The notes below the pieces were generated by a model. It did no database searches. It had not been told where the DNA came from and was given only the letters and a program-made list of their open reading frames with translations. DNA of 64,000 nt from Saccharina japonica. Its lineage: Eukaryota > Sar > Phaeophyceae > Laminariales > Laminariaceae. The stretch lies in NCBI GenBank assembly GCA_008828725.1, contig MEHQ01001944.1, positions 1 to 64,000 of the forward strand, written 5' to 3'. Both the position numbers and the translations under genes were made by a program. This document shows, in pieces, positions 38,360 to 53,300 of the stretch (the first letter of the stretch is position 1; each line of letters begins with the position of its first letter).

Positions 38360-41300
38360 GGATTCATTTTTTGATTACTGATCCCATAAAATGGGGGGGC
38401 TATACACGGCTGAACTACGAGATGTCGATCTAAGCGAAGTATGGGTTCAAGAGGGATCGCGAATCGCTTCGTACATATCGTCTGTATCGCCTTGTCCTTG
38501 ACAAGATAATGTCGTATTCAAGACAGGTTGTTGGAATTTACTTCGCCCGGCACGCCTACCTCTCGCTTAAGCCGACCCCCCCCCCCTCACTGTAAACCAA
38601 AAACCGATTGTTGGTGAAAATGCAGGTGTACGACTATGTCTTCGTGCCCGAAAAGGGCGACAAGGGGGAGTGGGTTTCTTGGATGTCGACGGCAGAGAAA
38701 TATGCCATCGACCCCAAGCTGCAGTTCAACGAGGTAGGTCATGTTGATGCGGTTCTCGTGCCACGGTGATCTCGCTTCTTCTTCTTGTCTGCGCCGATTA
38801 ACCCTGTTAACTGCTCTACCATGGCAGGGACGGCAATCTCCCACTTTTTTTTTTGTGTTGTCCCTGTCTCCTACTGACTCCTCCTATGCCAAGGGGCGGA
38901 TAGTATTTTTACTCGCCCGAGATATCTCTTGGAAAACAAACCCTAGACAACAAGGTTCTGGAGATCTGGGGAGGGGAAATGGGCCAACCTTGGTGGTCGT
39001 GTGCGCTCGACCGCTTTCTTCTTGGGGTTGCATTGAGAAATTGCGTGAACATTCTCCGATACTACAGGACGTAAACACTATATGTAATCAAAGAGGGAAA
39101 TGCCGATACTACTTCAGGCACACAACGCCTACGCCAACACGCCCACCGAATGAACCACTTTCCAAGGCCGCGAGCTTTGATGCTGTTAACCATAGCTCAC
39201 AGAAAGGACCAGGGGGGATCGGTTTCAATAACGAGTGTCGATGCGTGTTAGCGGGCGCATCAAACGCCACATTTGAGGCGAAAGCGGTGCAAGCCTACAG
39301 CCCCCGCTCCTTGAAAAAATTGGCGGACCTGCCCACCGCCCGCTATAAACACCCCACATATGCTGCATCGCCTCTGTTGAATAATTGACATTGAGAGCGG
39401 ACACCGGAACATAAAGTGCGCCTCTGTTCGCGCTCTTTCACATAAATGGGACGTTTAAGCCCAGCACTCGATTTGCCGATTTAAACCGCTTGCCGATCTT
39501 CCCTTACCCCCTCGTGGAGTTCGTCGTTTGTTTTCTTCTTCTATCATGGACAGACCAGATCGGAAAGTTTGTGCGCCGATTTTGGTGTGTGGGCTTTTGC
39601 GTTGGACGTATAATGCCAGCTTTTACTTGATTTTTTTTATTATAAGCGATTTCCGACTTTCCCGTGCGTTCATCACTTGGGAGCACGTTTAGGTCAGCGC
39701 TCGGTTTCGATCCCTGTCGGCCCTTCATCGTGTGGTGTTCGTTTCTTTCCTCAACGAATCATGCCCAGATCATAGTGCCCACTACGGACGGTGTCCGCAA
39801 CACGTATCTCCTGGACTTGTTGATCCGGGGAGGCAAGCACGTCCTGACTTGCGGACCTACGGGAACGGGCAAGACCGTAAATATTGCTCAGTATCTCATG
39901 GGCCAGTCGTCTGTCGGAGGAAGGTGAGCCTTTTGCTGGCGGGTCGTGTTGGAAGCGTAGCTATTAGTACATAACACCCAGTCTCCGATTGTTGTTTTTG
40001 ATACCGTAAATCACGTTCAGTATCTACTGGGTCAGGCTCTTGTTGGCGGAGGGTAAGACATTTGCTGCTGGCGCACCCTTAGAGTTGAGTTGCAGCTATT
40101 GCTCAGTATAGCATGGTGCCAGGCGTCCATTGGGGGGAAGCAAGGCTTGCTGGCGCGTCTCGGCAGTGTAGCTATTGCGCAGTATCTCATGGGCCAGGCG
40201 TCTGTTGGAGGAAGGCAAGGCTGTTGTTGGCGTCCGTCTTGGCAGCGCAGATAGTATCCAGCCTCGTCTGTAGGAGAAAACTATCGTGGGTACTCGGACC
40301 GCTTTACGTACCGCAGCCTCTAGATGTAACCCACCCCGTAGTTGCTACCCGCCCAAAACATTCGGGACCTGTTTTATTTTGATGTAATACTTTCGAGTCA
40401 AGGATAGCTCGTTTATCGTGCCTTTCCGCTGTCCTCCATTTCGAGGACACTTCTTACGACACAACACCGATACCAAGGACGGCGGAATGTAAAAAGTGGT
40501 AGCCATTCAGTTAAATACCCATGTGTTTGTATTCCAAACGACGATGTGCAGATATATACGTACCTGTAGCCCAAAAATCAATGGCGTACTTTACAACCAA
40601 TCGGTACTCCTTATAGCCTGCATTTTATGTGTTCCCGCATTCTTCTGGTGTTACGTGGCCCCATGGCTAATTATTTCTCTAACCGACCGATGCCCTTCCT
40701 TCTGCTCCTAACTACACCCTGCATTTTCTGGTCCTTTCTAAATTATTCTGGTGTTGCTGTGTTGTGCCGTTCTCAGGTGCATCGATGCCTCGGTATCACC
40801 TTTCACCATCACCTTTTCCGCTCAGACGTCCGCGAACATGACCCAAGACATGATGGACGCCAAGATGGAAAAGCGGCGGAAGGGAGTGTTCGGACCTCCG
40901 GCCGGGAAGCAGTTCGTCGTGCACGTTGACGACCTCAACATGCCAAAGCGGTAAGGGTGGTTTAAAACCAAACTGCTTCTACGTACGTAGTAGAAAACCG
41001 CACCTAGCCACGTTTTTGGCGAAAAATGATTACTGGGCGTCCCGACGCTTGCAGCGATAGGGTCTATCATACGTAGCATTTAGTTTGACTATTACTTATT
41101 ATAGTATACTACCCAATAAGGCGTATGCCTTAGAAGGCATGTCTTATCGTTGGAACAGGATTGCTTTGGTTTGCAACCTGTAGTTCATCGGGTTAAGCCG
41201 ACATATTTATCAAAACACCAGTTTTTGGGTAGGGGTGTGGAGCTCCTCGAGCAAACGAGCTCCAGAAAATTACAAAAGTGCACCCCTACCGACAAACGCC

Positions 41301-44300
41301 TTTCCGAGCCCCCTCCCCCCCCCCGCTCTTGCAACGCCTCCAATTGTGTCTCCATAGCCAGGGAATTTCTCGTCACCAGCCGGTCTAAATACGTTTTCCC
41401 GCAGTTTTCTGAAAGGATCAACCCCCTTTATGACTGCACCCCACAATTTTGGGGACAACTCCGCTTGCAATCAGTGTGGGGTCATTTTTTCGAGTGTGGC
41501 AAAGAGCTACCTATGCTTGCTGACCTCGCTTTGTGGTCCTTCTCGCCGACAAACCGCCAACCTCAGTCGAAAATGTTTCTCCTTGCCCGGTGTCGTTCAC
41601 CAATGTAACGGGTGTATGTGGAAGGCAGTTACAGTCCCATACCTACTTGTCGTCTGGCTTTGTAGTCCTAGCGTAGTCGACAAACCGACGGCTTCCACCC
41701 CTAAAACATGTGCCTTGCCTGGAAGTCGACTGTTCGTCCATCCTTCTTTTTTTGTATTGAATGGAAAATTGTTTGATTTTAAAATAAAACGTGCCCCTTC
41801 CCCCCCCCCCCAAAACAAAACGCAGAGAGGAGTACGGCGCCCAACCCCCGATCGAGATTCTTCGACAGTGGTTCGATCAAGAAGGGTGGTACGACCGCAA
41901 GGAATTAACCTACCGAAAAATCATCGACGTCACCATGGTCTGCTCCATGGGCCCTCCTGGAGGTGGTAGGTGAGACGAGAGTCACGCGTTGGCTAACCCT
42001 TTCGGATTGCACTCCCATTGTAGAAAACAAAAAACACTTGAAAATAGAGTAAGATCGAGGTTTCTGCACAGTGCAGGAGGGAAAAGGGTTAAGGCACCCG
42101 ATATGCAAGGCGGCCTTGCTAAATTGGCGTACGTAGTAGATTTCTGATCAGCTGGAGGGTGATGCATGTTGCGTCTTCCATCTATATACGTAGATGATAA
42201 TATAGTCCATCGTGACGACTGCGTGAAACCTTCACTGTTCAGCTTCCCTCATCTCTAGAAAGCTATATAGATGCTGGCCACGCTCACTTACGCTGCTCGA
42301 CGACGTGTAATCCTACAGTTCATCCCCCCTCTTCACGCGTGTTTGGTGTCGAAAACGCTCTCCTAGGTACGAAGTACTGGTTGGTATGATTCAATTGCCC
42401 TGACTGGAGACACTCGGTGCTACTGCTAGACGCCCCTTTCTTAATTACTATGTTGATAATGCTGCTCTGACGTCTTCTACAATGTAAACACCCATTTCCC
42501 TTTCATGCCATAAATCTGTGCCTGAAAATGCCCCCTTTCGCGTGTTCCATTGGAACAGTTTTCGCGGTCGCAAAGTCCATGCCACAACTTCCGCGTTCTG
42601 TTTTACCTATTCCATCCTGACCGGCTACACACATTTGGTGGGCCGGAGCTCTTCTCTCTGACATCTTCTGAAAATACCCATAGCCATCCACCCTACAGTA
42701 TACAAATTATGTGCCTGAAAACAAACCACGCCACGAACGTTTTGCTTTTGTTGAAAATATTCCCCGCTCCGCCGCAGAGCCCATGTCACTCCGCGATTTT
42801 TGAGGCACTTCAACGTGATCGGCTACGTGGATATGTCTGACGATGACAAGCGGGTGATCTTCCGCACCATTCTCGAAAATTTCCTCTCCACGGGCTTCGA
42901 ACCAGGCTTGGCGAGGTAAGCATCGCGACGGTTTTTGTTTTTTTATGTATACGAAGTAAAGTAAACTAAATATATCTAAAAAAAATCAGCTAGCTATGAG
43001 ATCGAGGATTTCGTCGAGGCTCATATTTTCTACGTAGCTGTATGTTGATACTTCGATCGCGCGTACTGCGGCATATTGCGTTTGCTCGACAATTTCCTCT
43101 CCACGGGCTTCGAACCAGGCTTGGCGAGGTAAGCATCGCGACGATTTTTGTCATGTATACGAAGTAAACTAAGTATATCTAAAAAATATCAGCTAGCTGT
43201 GAGATCGAGAGTTTCGTCGAAACTCATCTTTGCTACGTAGCTGTGTGTTGATACTTCGATCGCGCGTACTGCGGCTTATTATTGCGTTTGCCGTCTGACA
43301 ATGTGCAACAAGAGCTTCAACGTTGATCACTCATAAAACATTAACATTCCCTGACATACGAAGAAAACCAAAGAGGGAAAACGAAAACGAAAAAGGAAAA
43401 CCTACGTATAATGTGCACGAAGACTTCGCAACTCCTTTCTGTACTTGGCGCCCGCTGCTCTGTGAACAATCGTTGAGAATGGAGGGCTGTGCTGTGCACG
43501 TGCCATTCCTTCCGTTGCCTCTATTTACCACGTTTCCTGTCCCCTCTTATCGGCAAAGGCCCATAGTTACGGCGAGGTGGGTGAATGGTATCTGACCTGG
43601 CATCCTTGACGCAAAACAACTTGTGACACATCGCGTATAATAATATTGATGTGTTTCCCTTGAAACCCATCTTTGCAAGCTGCGTGTGATGCGTCGATCG
43701 CGCGTGCTATGTACAGGGTGTGTACAACCTTGTATTCCGTTCTACGTGTACGTACGTGTACCATACATCCTACTACGTTAACTGTGATGCCACTTGTTAA
43801 AATTGTGGTATGGTGTGTCTGCCGTTCATTGAACCATTGACGCTTTAGTTTACAATTGCAGATCAACCGCGCGCTGTCTTTGATTTTGTCCAAACTGGTG
43901 GTTTGGTGCGCAGTTCATTGACCATTGACGCTTTATGTTTGCAATGTGCAAATCAACCAATCAATCGTGCGCTGTTTTTTATTTTGGTTCATTCACACCA
44001 CAGGCTGGGTTCGGGGTTGGTAGACGCGACAATCGACGTCTTCAACACTATCACGAAAGAGCTGCTTCCGACACCTCAGAAGAGTCACTACACGTTCAAC
44101 CTGCGAGATTTAGCCAAGGTTTTCCAAGGTAAGCAGGCATGCCACCGTGCCTGCCTTGAGTCTGGTATTAATAGTGTTCAGTAACGGTTTTTGTCGGATA
44201 GAAACGTGCAGCTGCAGACCTCTAAGCACCCGCGACGTGTACATGCGAGCTGACGGGCCTGCCTGACGAACGAAACAGCAAGGCCTGACTTGGTGTAGCA

Positions 44301-47300
44301 TTGTTTTTTGCCATCCCATGTATTGTCTTCGCCCTCCTAGTCGTAGCTCAGATCCGGGGTCACATAGTAGGGTCTTCTCCCCACCTCCCCACTACAGTAC
44401 GTGCCTTGAAATTTTGTCGCGAGAAGGGCTCAGCACTTTTTTCCCTCGTCGACTCGCGCCGAATTGGTACGCACTGAACATTCTTGGTACACTGTATTCA
44501 AACACCAAGGAACGAACATCCTGCTGGGATCGACGAGATGAAACCTAGGTAGGCGCACAAACCGGTGTGTCGAAAGTACCGCCATGGACTTCGCCACAAC
44601 TTTCCAACGTGTATCGCTATATATACAAGCACACATTACAAACGAGACACTTATTTTTTGTTCGGCATGTTACACGTGCTCCGCTTTGTTTCAACCCTTT
44701 ACTACGAACTTCAATACATGCGCATTCAGTTTTTGTATCGTGGGTGCGTGAATCTCCCGTGCAGTCCTCGCGCCTCAAACCATCCGTGCACGTACGAAGC
44801 CGATCGGAGTTCGTACATAGCCTAGAAATACTGTTACCGTATGTATCACCCGGGTGATACAAATAACACACCCCCACCCCTCGGACGAAGTTCAAAAGCT
44901 GATTTTTCCATGACAACGGGGAGAGTGTCTATAAAAGGCCTTGACGAGATATTTCTAACACCACCATTTTCGTTGTGCGTGTATATTTCCCCTCATGGTG
45001 TAGGAGAAAAGCAGGCTCTAAAATTCGTCCCAGGGGGGGTGTGCTATCTTATCACCCGGTGTGATACGGTAATCGTCTACAGTGCTGTAGTAATACTACG
45101 AAACGATATATTCCCAACCCAACAAAAACAAAAAGTCTCGACGTCGATCCTGCGACCGTACCCACAAAAACTCAAACCTCGTTTTCTTACGCTTTGGAGC
45201 AAGGCTGAAAAAATCCTGCTCCAAGGAGGGGTAGTGTTGGAAGTGCAACACCTCTTGAAAGCTACTACATGGAAGCCAAGTCGTATACAGCAGTGCACTA
45301 GGGCGTTATAACATGCACAAATCAGACAGATAATCCATTCCTACTTTCGTGGTTGAAGTCTTTCAGGGCAGATAGATTTCCTGATCTGTGTGATCTATAG
45401 CTCATGTTTTCGGGTGGGGAGCCGTAAAATCTGCCTGATCTAAGCACATGTTTCCTGGGCTGGATATGTACGATACAGATCCTCTCTGTGCAACATCTCA
45501 TACCGGCAGGGGGTGAATGCTACGATAGAGGTGCACCATGTTCATTCTGAGCTCTTCACTTGAGGAGCTCCATACCTCCATACCTGCAGTAGTCTAAACA
45601 CTGATTTTGTAGAAAAAATAAATGGGCTCTCATAACCTATTGTACAACCCCATGACCTACTGCAGGTATACCATAAAACACATTGCAGTACAACAGTGAA
45701 AGTCCGACGGTTATTATGGGTAAAGGAGCTCGATCCTTCAGAGACGTATACTTTGAAACATGTTGCAACACAACAATGAAAGTCTGACGGTTTTGGGTAC
45801 AGGGGCTCGACCATTCAGAAAACGTTTCAGCTGAAACGCGTTTCAGTACGCACCTCTATTGTAGCACGCGTCAGTAGTTGGGAGGACCTCTAGGTGATCC
45901 CCTTGTGTGGGTCGTGATCCGCCCGACGTGTGAAACTATGAGTTTGCTCATATATATCATACACCAGATCCCCCGCAAACTAAATGCGTCCCATCATACG
46001 TACGGCTGACCTTCGTGGGTGCGCCGTAACCGTGTTCGGCAATACGAAGGTGTGTTGATGGGCAGCTACAAGTCTGTGACGATGCCCGAGCAGCTGGTCC
46101 GGCTCTGGTGCCACGAGAGCAAGCGTGTGTTCGAGGACAGACTCATCAACGCGGAGGACCACGCGTGGTTCAAGAGCCTCCTACAGGGCATCGTGCAGAA
46201 CACTTTCCAGATGGAGTGGGATGACGTAGTCCCTCAGGTATTACCAGTACAACAGGTCAACGGCATGCCAGCTGCAGTTATGTACTGTTGTGTTGCGGTG
46301 GATGATGAACGCTACAGTTCTAATACTGCCAATATTTGGCTTGCTTTTATGTTTGCGTTCTTTGTATCTTAGCTGTAGGAAACAATCGACGCGGGTTGTC
46401 GAGGGAAGAAAGTGCTGAACCCCTGTTCGCGATAAGAATGTTTGGCACGTGCCGTAGTGGGGAGGGAAGAGAAGAGCCTGCTATGTGACCTCGGATCTGA
46501 GTTACGACTATTAATGGGAGGAAGCAGGGGCAAGAAGGGCGAAAATATACACTAAATGTGATGTCCGACAAACGAGCAAAATACTTCACGTCCTTTCAGT
46601 GGCACAAAACCTAAACTGCAGAAGAAGTGACTTACACGCATCGGCGGCAGATGAGGAACTACTGTAGATGATCTAGATCAGGATATATCTGTAGATGATC
46701 TAGATCATGATATATCTGTAGATGATCTAGATCATGATCTATCTGTACATGATCTAGATCATGATCTATATGTAGATGATCTGTCCGTCCGAGGTGTGAA
46801 ATTTTTCGACCAAAACAAGCGCTACCCCTATAGACTATCCTAGCACGCATTTCTAGAAATTTCGGCAAAGCCTACGTGGATCTATAACAAATTCGTGAGT
46901 GCACGGCGGTACTACAGTAGTTAGGTACGGCGCAGAAGGCAGCGGGCGGAATTCGACACTAACTACCTTCCGATGCGGTGTGGCGTGATGTGGTGTGGTG
47001 CTGCCGTCTGACCACACACAGGAGCGCCTAATCTACGGAGACTACATGATACCGGGGGCTGAACCCACCGTTTACGAAGAAGTCCCCGACCTGGAAAAGT
47101 TGACGGTGAGTTGAACCGCTTCAGGAAGTATGTCAATTGACCCTGCTGAGACTTCAGAGGTAATCTTGGAACCAAAAAGGCGGGGACGCAAGAATTGTGT
47201 ACCCGGAGTTGGAGAAAGCCTCGCGGGTACAAATTAAAGAGGCGACGGAATGCTTTCAACAGGAAAACTTGACCATGCACGTGATGATGACAGCAGCAGC

Positions 47301-50300
47301 CACAGCGTAATTGGGGGGAGTGATATCATGCAATGGTTGGTGTTCGAAGTTATCATGTAAGGAGTCATCATACGGCGCGGGCGCTCACGCTACTCGTGGA
47401 GGGTTGAAAACACCGGAGCATTTTCGTTGTTTCGGTCGCTATAACCCTTTCCGAAGGGCGGGGTTGTTGGTTTGGTTCTCGTGGAACATGACTATTTCCA
47501 AATATGTACGCTGGACTGCGAGCGTATCCTCCACGATTGCGAGTATCCGACTGGCTGGATGGCATCACTGCTCTTTTCTGCTGTATCATACGAAGTCTTC
47601 TATTGCGGGGGACCATAGTGAATAGGAACTACGGGGCACACGAAAAACTACATATTTCCCTATTTTTACCAACAATACTTGGTCCTATTTGCTACGCCCC
47701 CCCGTAATATTATACTATACAAAAGTGTGTACCAGGTATACTGTTGTGTTTTCCTGTGGTCGCACAACAAAAGGACACCTTCTGTTCCGCACGAGTTAAG
47801 ACTCAGTGTGCCAACATATATCACACCGCATTTTTCTTGCGCAGTCGACGATTAACCAGTACCTGGCGGATCACAACGGGGAGTCGAAGCAGCCGATGCC
47901 GCTCGTCATGTTCTTGGACGCGATCGAGCACGTCTCGAGGGTCAGCCGCATCCTGAGGCAGCCCCAGGGTAACGCCTTGCTGCTGGGAGTGGGGGGCTCC
48001 GGGAGGCAGTCGATGACGAAGCTTGCCACATACATCGCCGGCTACGACCTGTACCAGGTGAGCGTGAAATGACGCACGTGCTTAACCCTGTTACTGCTGG
48101 AAAAAAAAAGCCCACGCTAATTCTAAGTAGTTTGTAAAACAAAAGGGGTTGCACTACGTACCGAAGGGGTTAAGTCGGTGTGTAGAGAAAGGTTAAGGTT
48201 TTGACGCGGAGTGTAGATATGAGAGTCGACACTGCAAATACGGGATACGTATGAGTTTTTATACGCAATGCACCGTAGAAGCGGAGTTTGTCGCCCTTTC
48301 TCCCCGCTCTCGTTTCGGCCTGCATGTGACGTACACCGCTGGTTAATCGCTGGTTACGTACGACCTATACCAGGTTATTAGCGTGAAGTCGTTCATTGTT
48401 CGTTATAAAGTGCTACTCCTGTAGCTTTGCTTATAATACAATTTTTGTTGGTTGTATACTACCGGCATGTACTATAGTAGCACTGCCCACTAGCCGAACG
48501 ATGCTCTAAGCACTACTCATAGCTACGCCCAATTGTTGGGCCAAGAGGCATGCTGCTTATGTTCAGAAACCTTCAACCTGATCTCGGTTTTTCCACGCTA
48601 TCGACGCTGCTCGCTTCGACGTTGCGCACAGGTCGAAATCAGCAAAGGATACGGGATGTCGGACTGGCGAGACGACGTGAAGAGATGCCTTCTCGGGGCT
48701 GGACTGAAAAACAAGCCCACCACGTTTCTGTTCAGGTGTGACATTACAGTTATCCACGTCTCGGACAGACCATCGATTCTTTTGTATGCGCTTCATGTTC
48801 AAGACCTTCCAGGGCAGATATTTCCCCTATTTCGTATGATCTGTTGTGGGACCCGTCAAATCTGCACGATCTAGCACATGCCTCCTGGGTTGGATCTGTA
48901 CTATACAGATCCTGCACAGCATCTCATTACGGCAGGTTAGGCTCTAGGTATGATCTATCTATCCGAGGTGTGGGGTTGTCACAGCCGAAACCCCTGGAGG
49001 GGATGACGCCCTCTCTAAACCTGTAGATCAGCGATCTGCCCGACGTGTGACGCGCCTTTCCACTTCCCATGCAGCTACCCCCGGAGACGTTTTTTTCTTC
49101 GTGCGTTCTCTCTCTCACACGTTTTCGCGCGCGCACCGTCGCGGGGCTTATCGTTCGTCGCTACGCATCCTCAAAACGTTCACCAGTGACGTGCAGATAG
49201 TGAACGAGATCATGCTGGAGGACATCAACAACATCTTGAACGCGGGTGACGTCCCGAACCTGTATGCGCCCGAAGATCTCGACTCCATCATGTCTGCTTG
49301 CAGGTGATAAGTGAAAGCCTCCTCTGGGTACTTTCTATTGTTTTGTTGTGCTAATACGAGCGAGTGTGACCTTTCTAGTTTCGACTTTGTTTTTTCCTGG
49401 AGCGTCCGCCTCCGCCGCAACGCTCGCATTGCATCAAACATTGCATCAGCCATTATATCAACCATTTCGTGAACCGTTGTATCAACTACTCTATCAATCA
49501 TTCTACGTATAGTATTAGCATTTCGTTCGGCAGGATATTTCTGGGAAATTTCCAGGTCACGAATAATGTGGTCGCCTGTAAATTTATCCAAGATGTTACC
49601 GGACGATTTGTTGATAGTCCTTCAATCGTTGCATCAACCACTGCGTCAGCCATTGCATCAGCATTGCATCAAACATTTCGTCAATCATTTCGTCAACCAT
49701 TGTATCAACCATCGCACCTGAAGAGCTACCGAATATCTTTGGACCCGGTGTGAATGTTTACAACGTTATTATTTCATTATAGATACCTATACTAGCCCCC
49801 ATCTTGCATTTTTTTTTCTTGGTCGGTTGTCTTATCTTGCACATGTTTTCTAAGTCGGTTGTCTTAACTCGCAACTATTTGTTTTTGTGTCAGCTGTTTC
49901 ATCTGGCAGATTTTTTCTATGGCGGTTCTCTTAACTCGCAGCTGTTTTTTGAAGTCGGGTGTCTTAGCTCGCAAGTGTTGTTCTTAGTTGGTTGTCTTAT
50001 CTTGCCCCCTTTTTTAAGTCGGCAGTCATATCTTGCAACTTTTTTCTAAGTCGGTTGCCGGGTGAGGCATAAAGCTCCTCAGGCGAGGCGCCGCCTCACA
50101 AAAAAGGTAGTTTTTGCCAGACGCGTGCTACGTAGCGCATGACACAGGGAAACTACTAGTCCACTAACACCAAAATCACTGTTTTTGTTTTTGTTTCGTG
50201 TCTCGTCTGCGACCGGCCGCCGCCACCGCCACCACCACCGCCACCGCCGCCACGTGTGTGTATGTATCCGTGCGTTTCGTGACACCAAAAAGGGTGGACT

Positions 50301-53300
50301 GCCAGAGAAAGCGAATACCCCCGACGAAGGTCAACATCTTCGCTCAGTACGTGACAAGAGTGCGGTCTTGCATCCACCTCGTCATATGCATGTCGCCCAT
50401 TGGTTCGGCCTTCAGGGACCGGCTGAGGATGTTCCCGTCCCTGGTTAACTGCTGCACCATTGGTGAGAGGGGAACACATGAAAATAGTAAATCGCTGTAG
50501 TCGAAGAAACAGTCGCTCATAGGGTCGGCATTATGGGATCGGCTTTACCTTCCCTGGTTAACTGCTGCACCATTTGTGGGGGAACACACGAAAATATGGA
50601 ATAGTTGTAAGTAAAGAAATGTCGCCCATATATACAGTCGGCATTCAGGAATTGGCTGAGGATGTCCCCTTCCCTAGCAGACTGATGCACCATTGGTGGG
50701 AGCACACGGGAAATAACAAATAGCTGTGAGCAAAGAAATGTCGACCATAAGGGTCGGCATTCAGGGATCAGCCGAGGATGTTACCTTCCCTGGTGAACTG
50801 ATGCACCATAGGTGAGAGAGAACGCATTGTAACAAAAAACAAAATGAAAAAACAAAATGGAACCAAGCGTCATGAATAGCTTTTCATTACCAGCATGGTG
50901 TTTTACCATACCATGCTTTTCGATAACTCTGCTCGGCGCGGGAGTCTTAGGTTTTGTCTAGCTCGGTTTATTTTACGGAATGTAGACACGTGCCACGGGA
51001 GAGGCCGCAGTTTTTAGCCCCCAACATGAGGACCATGTATACCGAATATTAGCATATAAACGATCCTTATATTTCGGGACAGGGTGGTTTTCGTTAGGCA
51101 CGCACCCACCCCAATCCATGGAATTGTGTATCGGGATTGGGTTAAGACACGCCGTGACAAAATGCGGAGCTCCTCAAATGAAAAACCAAAGAAAAAATAT
51201 GTGCGACTCCTTATCGTGGCACGTGTCTGCACCGCCGACGGACGCGAGTGCGCTTTCCCCAAGCAATTGTTTTTTTTTGTGCGACATTTAGTTGGCCGTC
51301 TCCCGGTCTGATAGTAAGGCCGAAACGATGGCCATCCGCGCATTGGTACACCAAGAGGAGCGGCTGGCCATCAATATCATCTCCTAAAAACAAAAACACA
51401 TACCGGTAAATATACACTAACACAAGTCATACATTCATTTATTTATTTCACAAAACTACCTACAATATAGTTGATACATGCGACAACAAGTTAATTACAA
51501 CCCCTCACCCCTATATAGCCACCCCCGCCCCCCACCCTCCCGCTCTTGTTACGTTTCTTCCCTTCCACGGGTAGCCTAGAGCAATAGCAATCACATTCCG
51601 CGCATCTTTTGCAAAAGAAAAGGAAGCGGTGCAACGGCAAAATGCTTTGGGCACGTGAGGTACATTACGTAGCGCCTTTAGTTGCGCTCACGAATGTCTG
51701 CTTCCTGCACTCCACTCCGCGCGCGTTGTCCTTGACGTCGCCGCGACTCAGACTGGTTCACGGAGTGGCCAGCAGAGGCGCTGAAGGGGGTGGCAATGGC
51801 GATGATGACGGAGACGGACCTGGAGTTAGGGGACGCGCTAGAGGGAATCGTGGAGATGTTCAGGTATTTTTATTAATTTTGCCCAGGGGTATATGCTTTT
51901 GGTGTATTTTAAGCAAGAAAAACGTGACTCAGTGTGAAATTAAATAGTTTCGGCCGCGGAGACACACAATTTCGTGATCATAATCGAACACGGTGTCTAA
52001 AAATATCGGGATACGTGGGTTTTGGGTCCATTGAGGGTTCGGATCACTAGGCCAAACTTGAGTAGACACAAAAGGAGCGCACCTGGAACCTTTTCAGCCA
52101 ACCAAACGCACGAGCGGGCGCTGACTGACCAAATCGGGGGGGGGCGCTAGGAATTATTTTTCCGCCTGCAGTGTTTAGTGTGCCTCTAAATGGCTCAAAA
52201 GGCATAGGTACACCTATTTTTGGCGGTCGCCCTTTCTTTCATCATCACCTGTACTTTCCGGCTCCAACTCCTAGTGGGATAGATGCATGCTATGGTATAG
52301 GGTTGTACTTCAGGAGCTTTATGCTGTTAGGCGTATGCTACGGTAGAGATGCTCCAAGTTTGTGTTTGAGGTTCCTCCCTCAAGGAGCTCTGTACTAAGA
52401 GACGCGTGCTACGATAGAGGTAACACTTTTTGGGTGAAACGCTTTCCGAATAATCGAGCGCCTTAACCCAAACTCGTCGGACTTTCATTCTATTAATAGT
52501 GTTGCAACATTTTTCCTAATAGACTCAGCTCATGGAAGTTTTCGTCGGGTAGCACTTTTAGTTTCCTCCAAAACCGTTTTTTCAGAGTGGTATGGAGCTC
52601 CTCGAGTTAGGAGCTCAGAAAAAAACATGGTGCACCTCTATCGTAGCATGCGTCAAGAGTAAGTCAAAAACTGGTTTTGGAGGAAAATTAAACTGCTATG
52701 TACCCGATTAGCAATCCCATTGCCTAAGTACACAATGAAAAATGTTGCTGTATACCCCTATCGTAGCGCGCCCTGAGGGAGGTTTCCCCTCGGCGGCGTT
52801 CTGGACAAGCCTTCGTACATCACAGGTGTCGCCCCTGCTCCCTTCCCCGGTACTACGGTCCGTGCCTTTATTTTTTTGTCGCTCAGAGGGCTCAGCATTA
52901 TCCACTGCTCGGCGATTTTCATTGATGCGGGTGGTTGATATCAGCCCTGTTTAATGAGACCACACGTGGCCGGGATCCCACCCCCCCCCACCCCCCCTCC
53001 TCCCTGCACAGCGCGCGCGTAAACGAACATGGTGGAGACATTTAACAATGTACCACACCAACAGGCGTACCTACTTGAGAGGTCGTCGACACCTTGTGGG
53101 GCTTGCTATTAATACTCGTATAGGCATTGTTCAATGTCTTCACAATGATTTTTTTACGCCCACATTGTGCAGGGGGGCGGGGTGTACTCAATATTTATGC
53201 ATGGCCGTAGTCGTATAACCGTATACCCTCGCATCGCTACAATGCCGGGACAGGGGGGGGGGTCGCGGCCACCTGGGACCATTTGAGAAGGGAAGGCCAA

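Noticed and set aside
38741-39388. 215-codon + strand open frame in intron 29
   Set aside because: It starts across a confirmed donor, shows no domain or family pattern I recognise, and lies between phase-consistent dynein exons.
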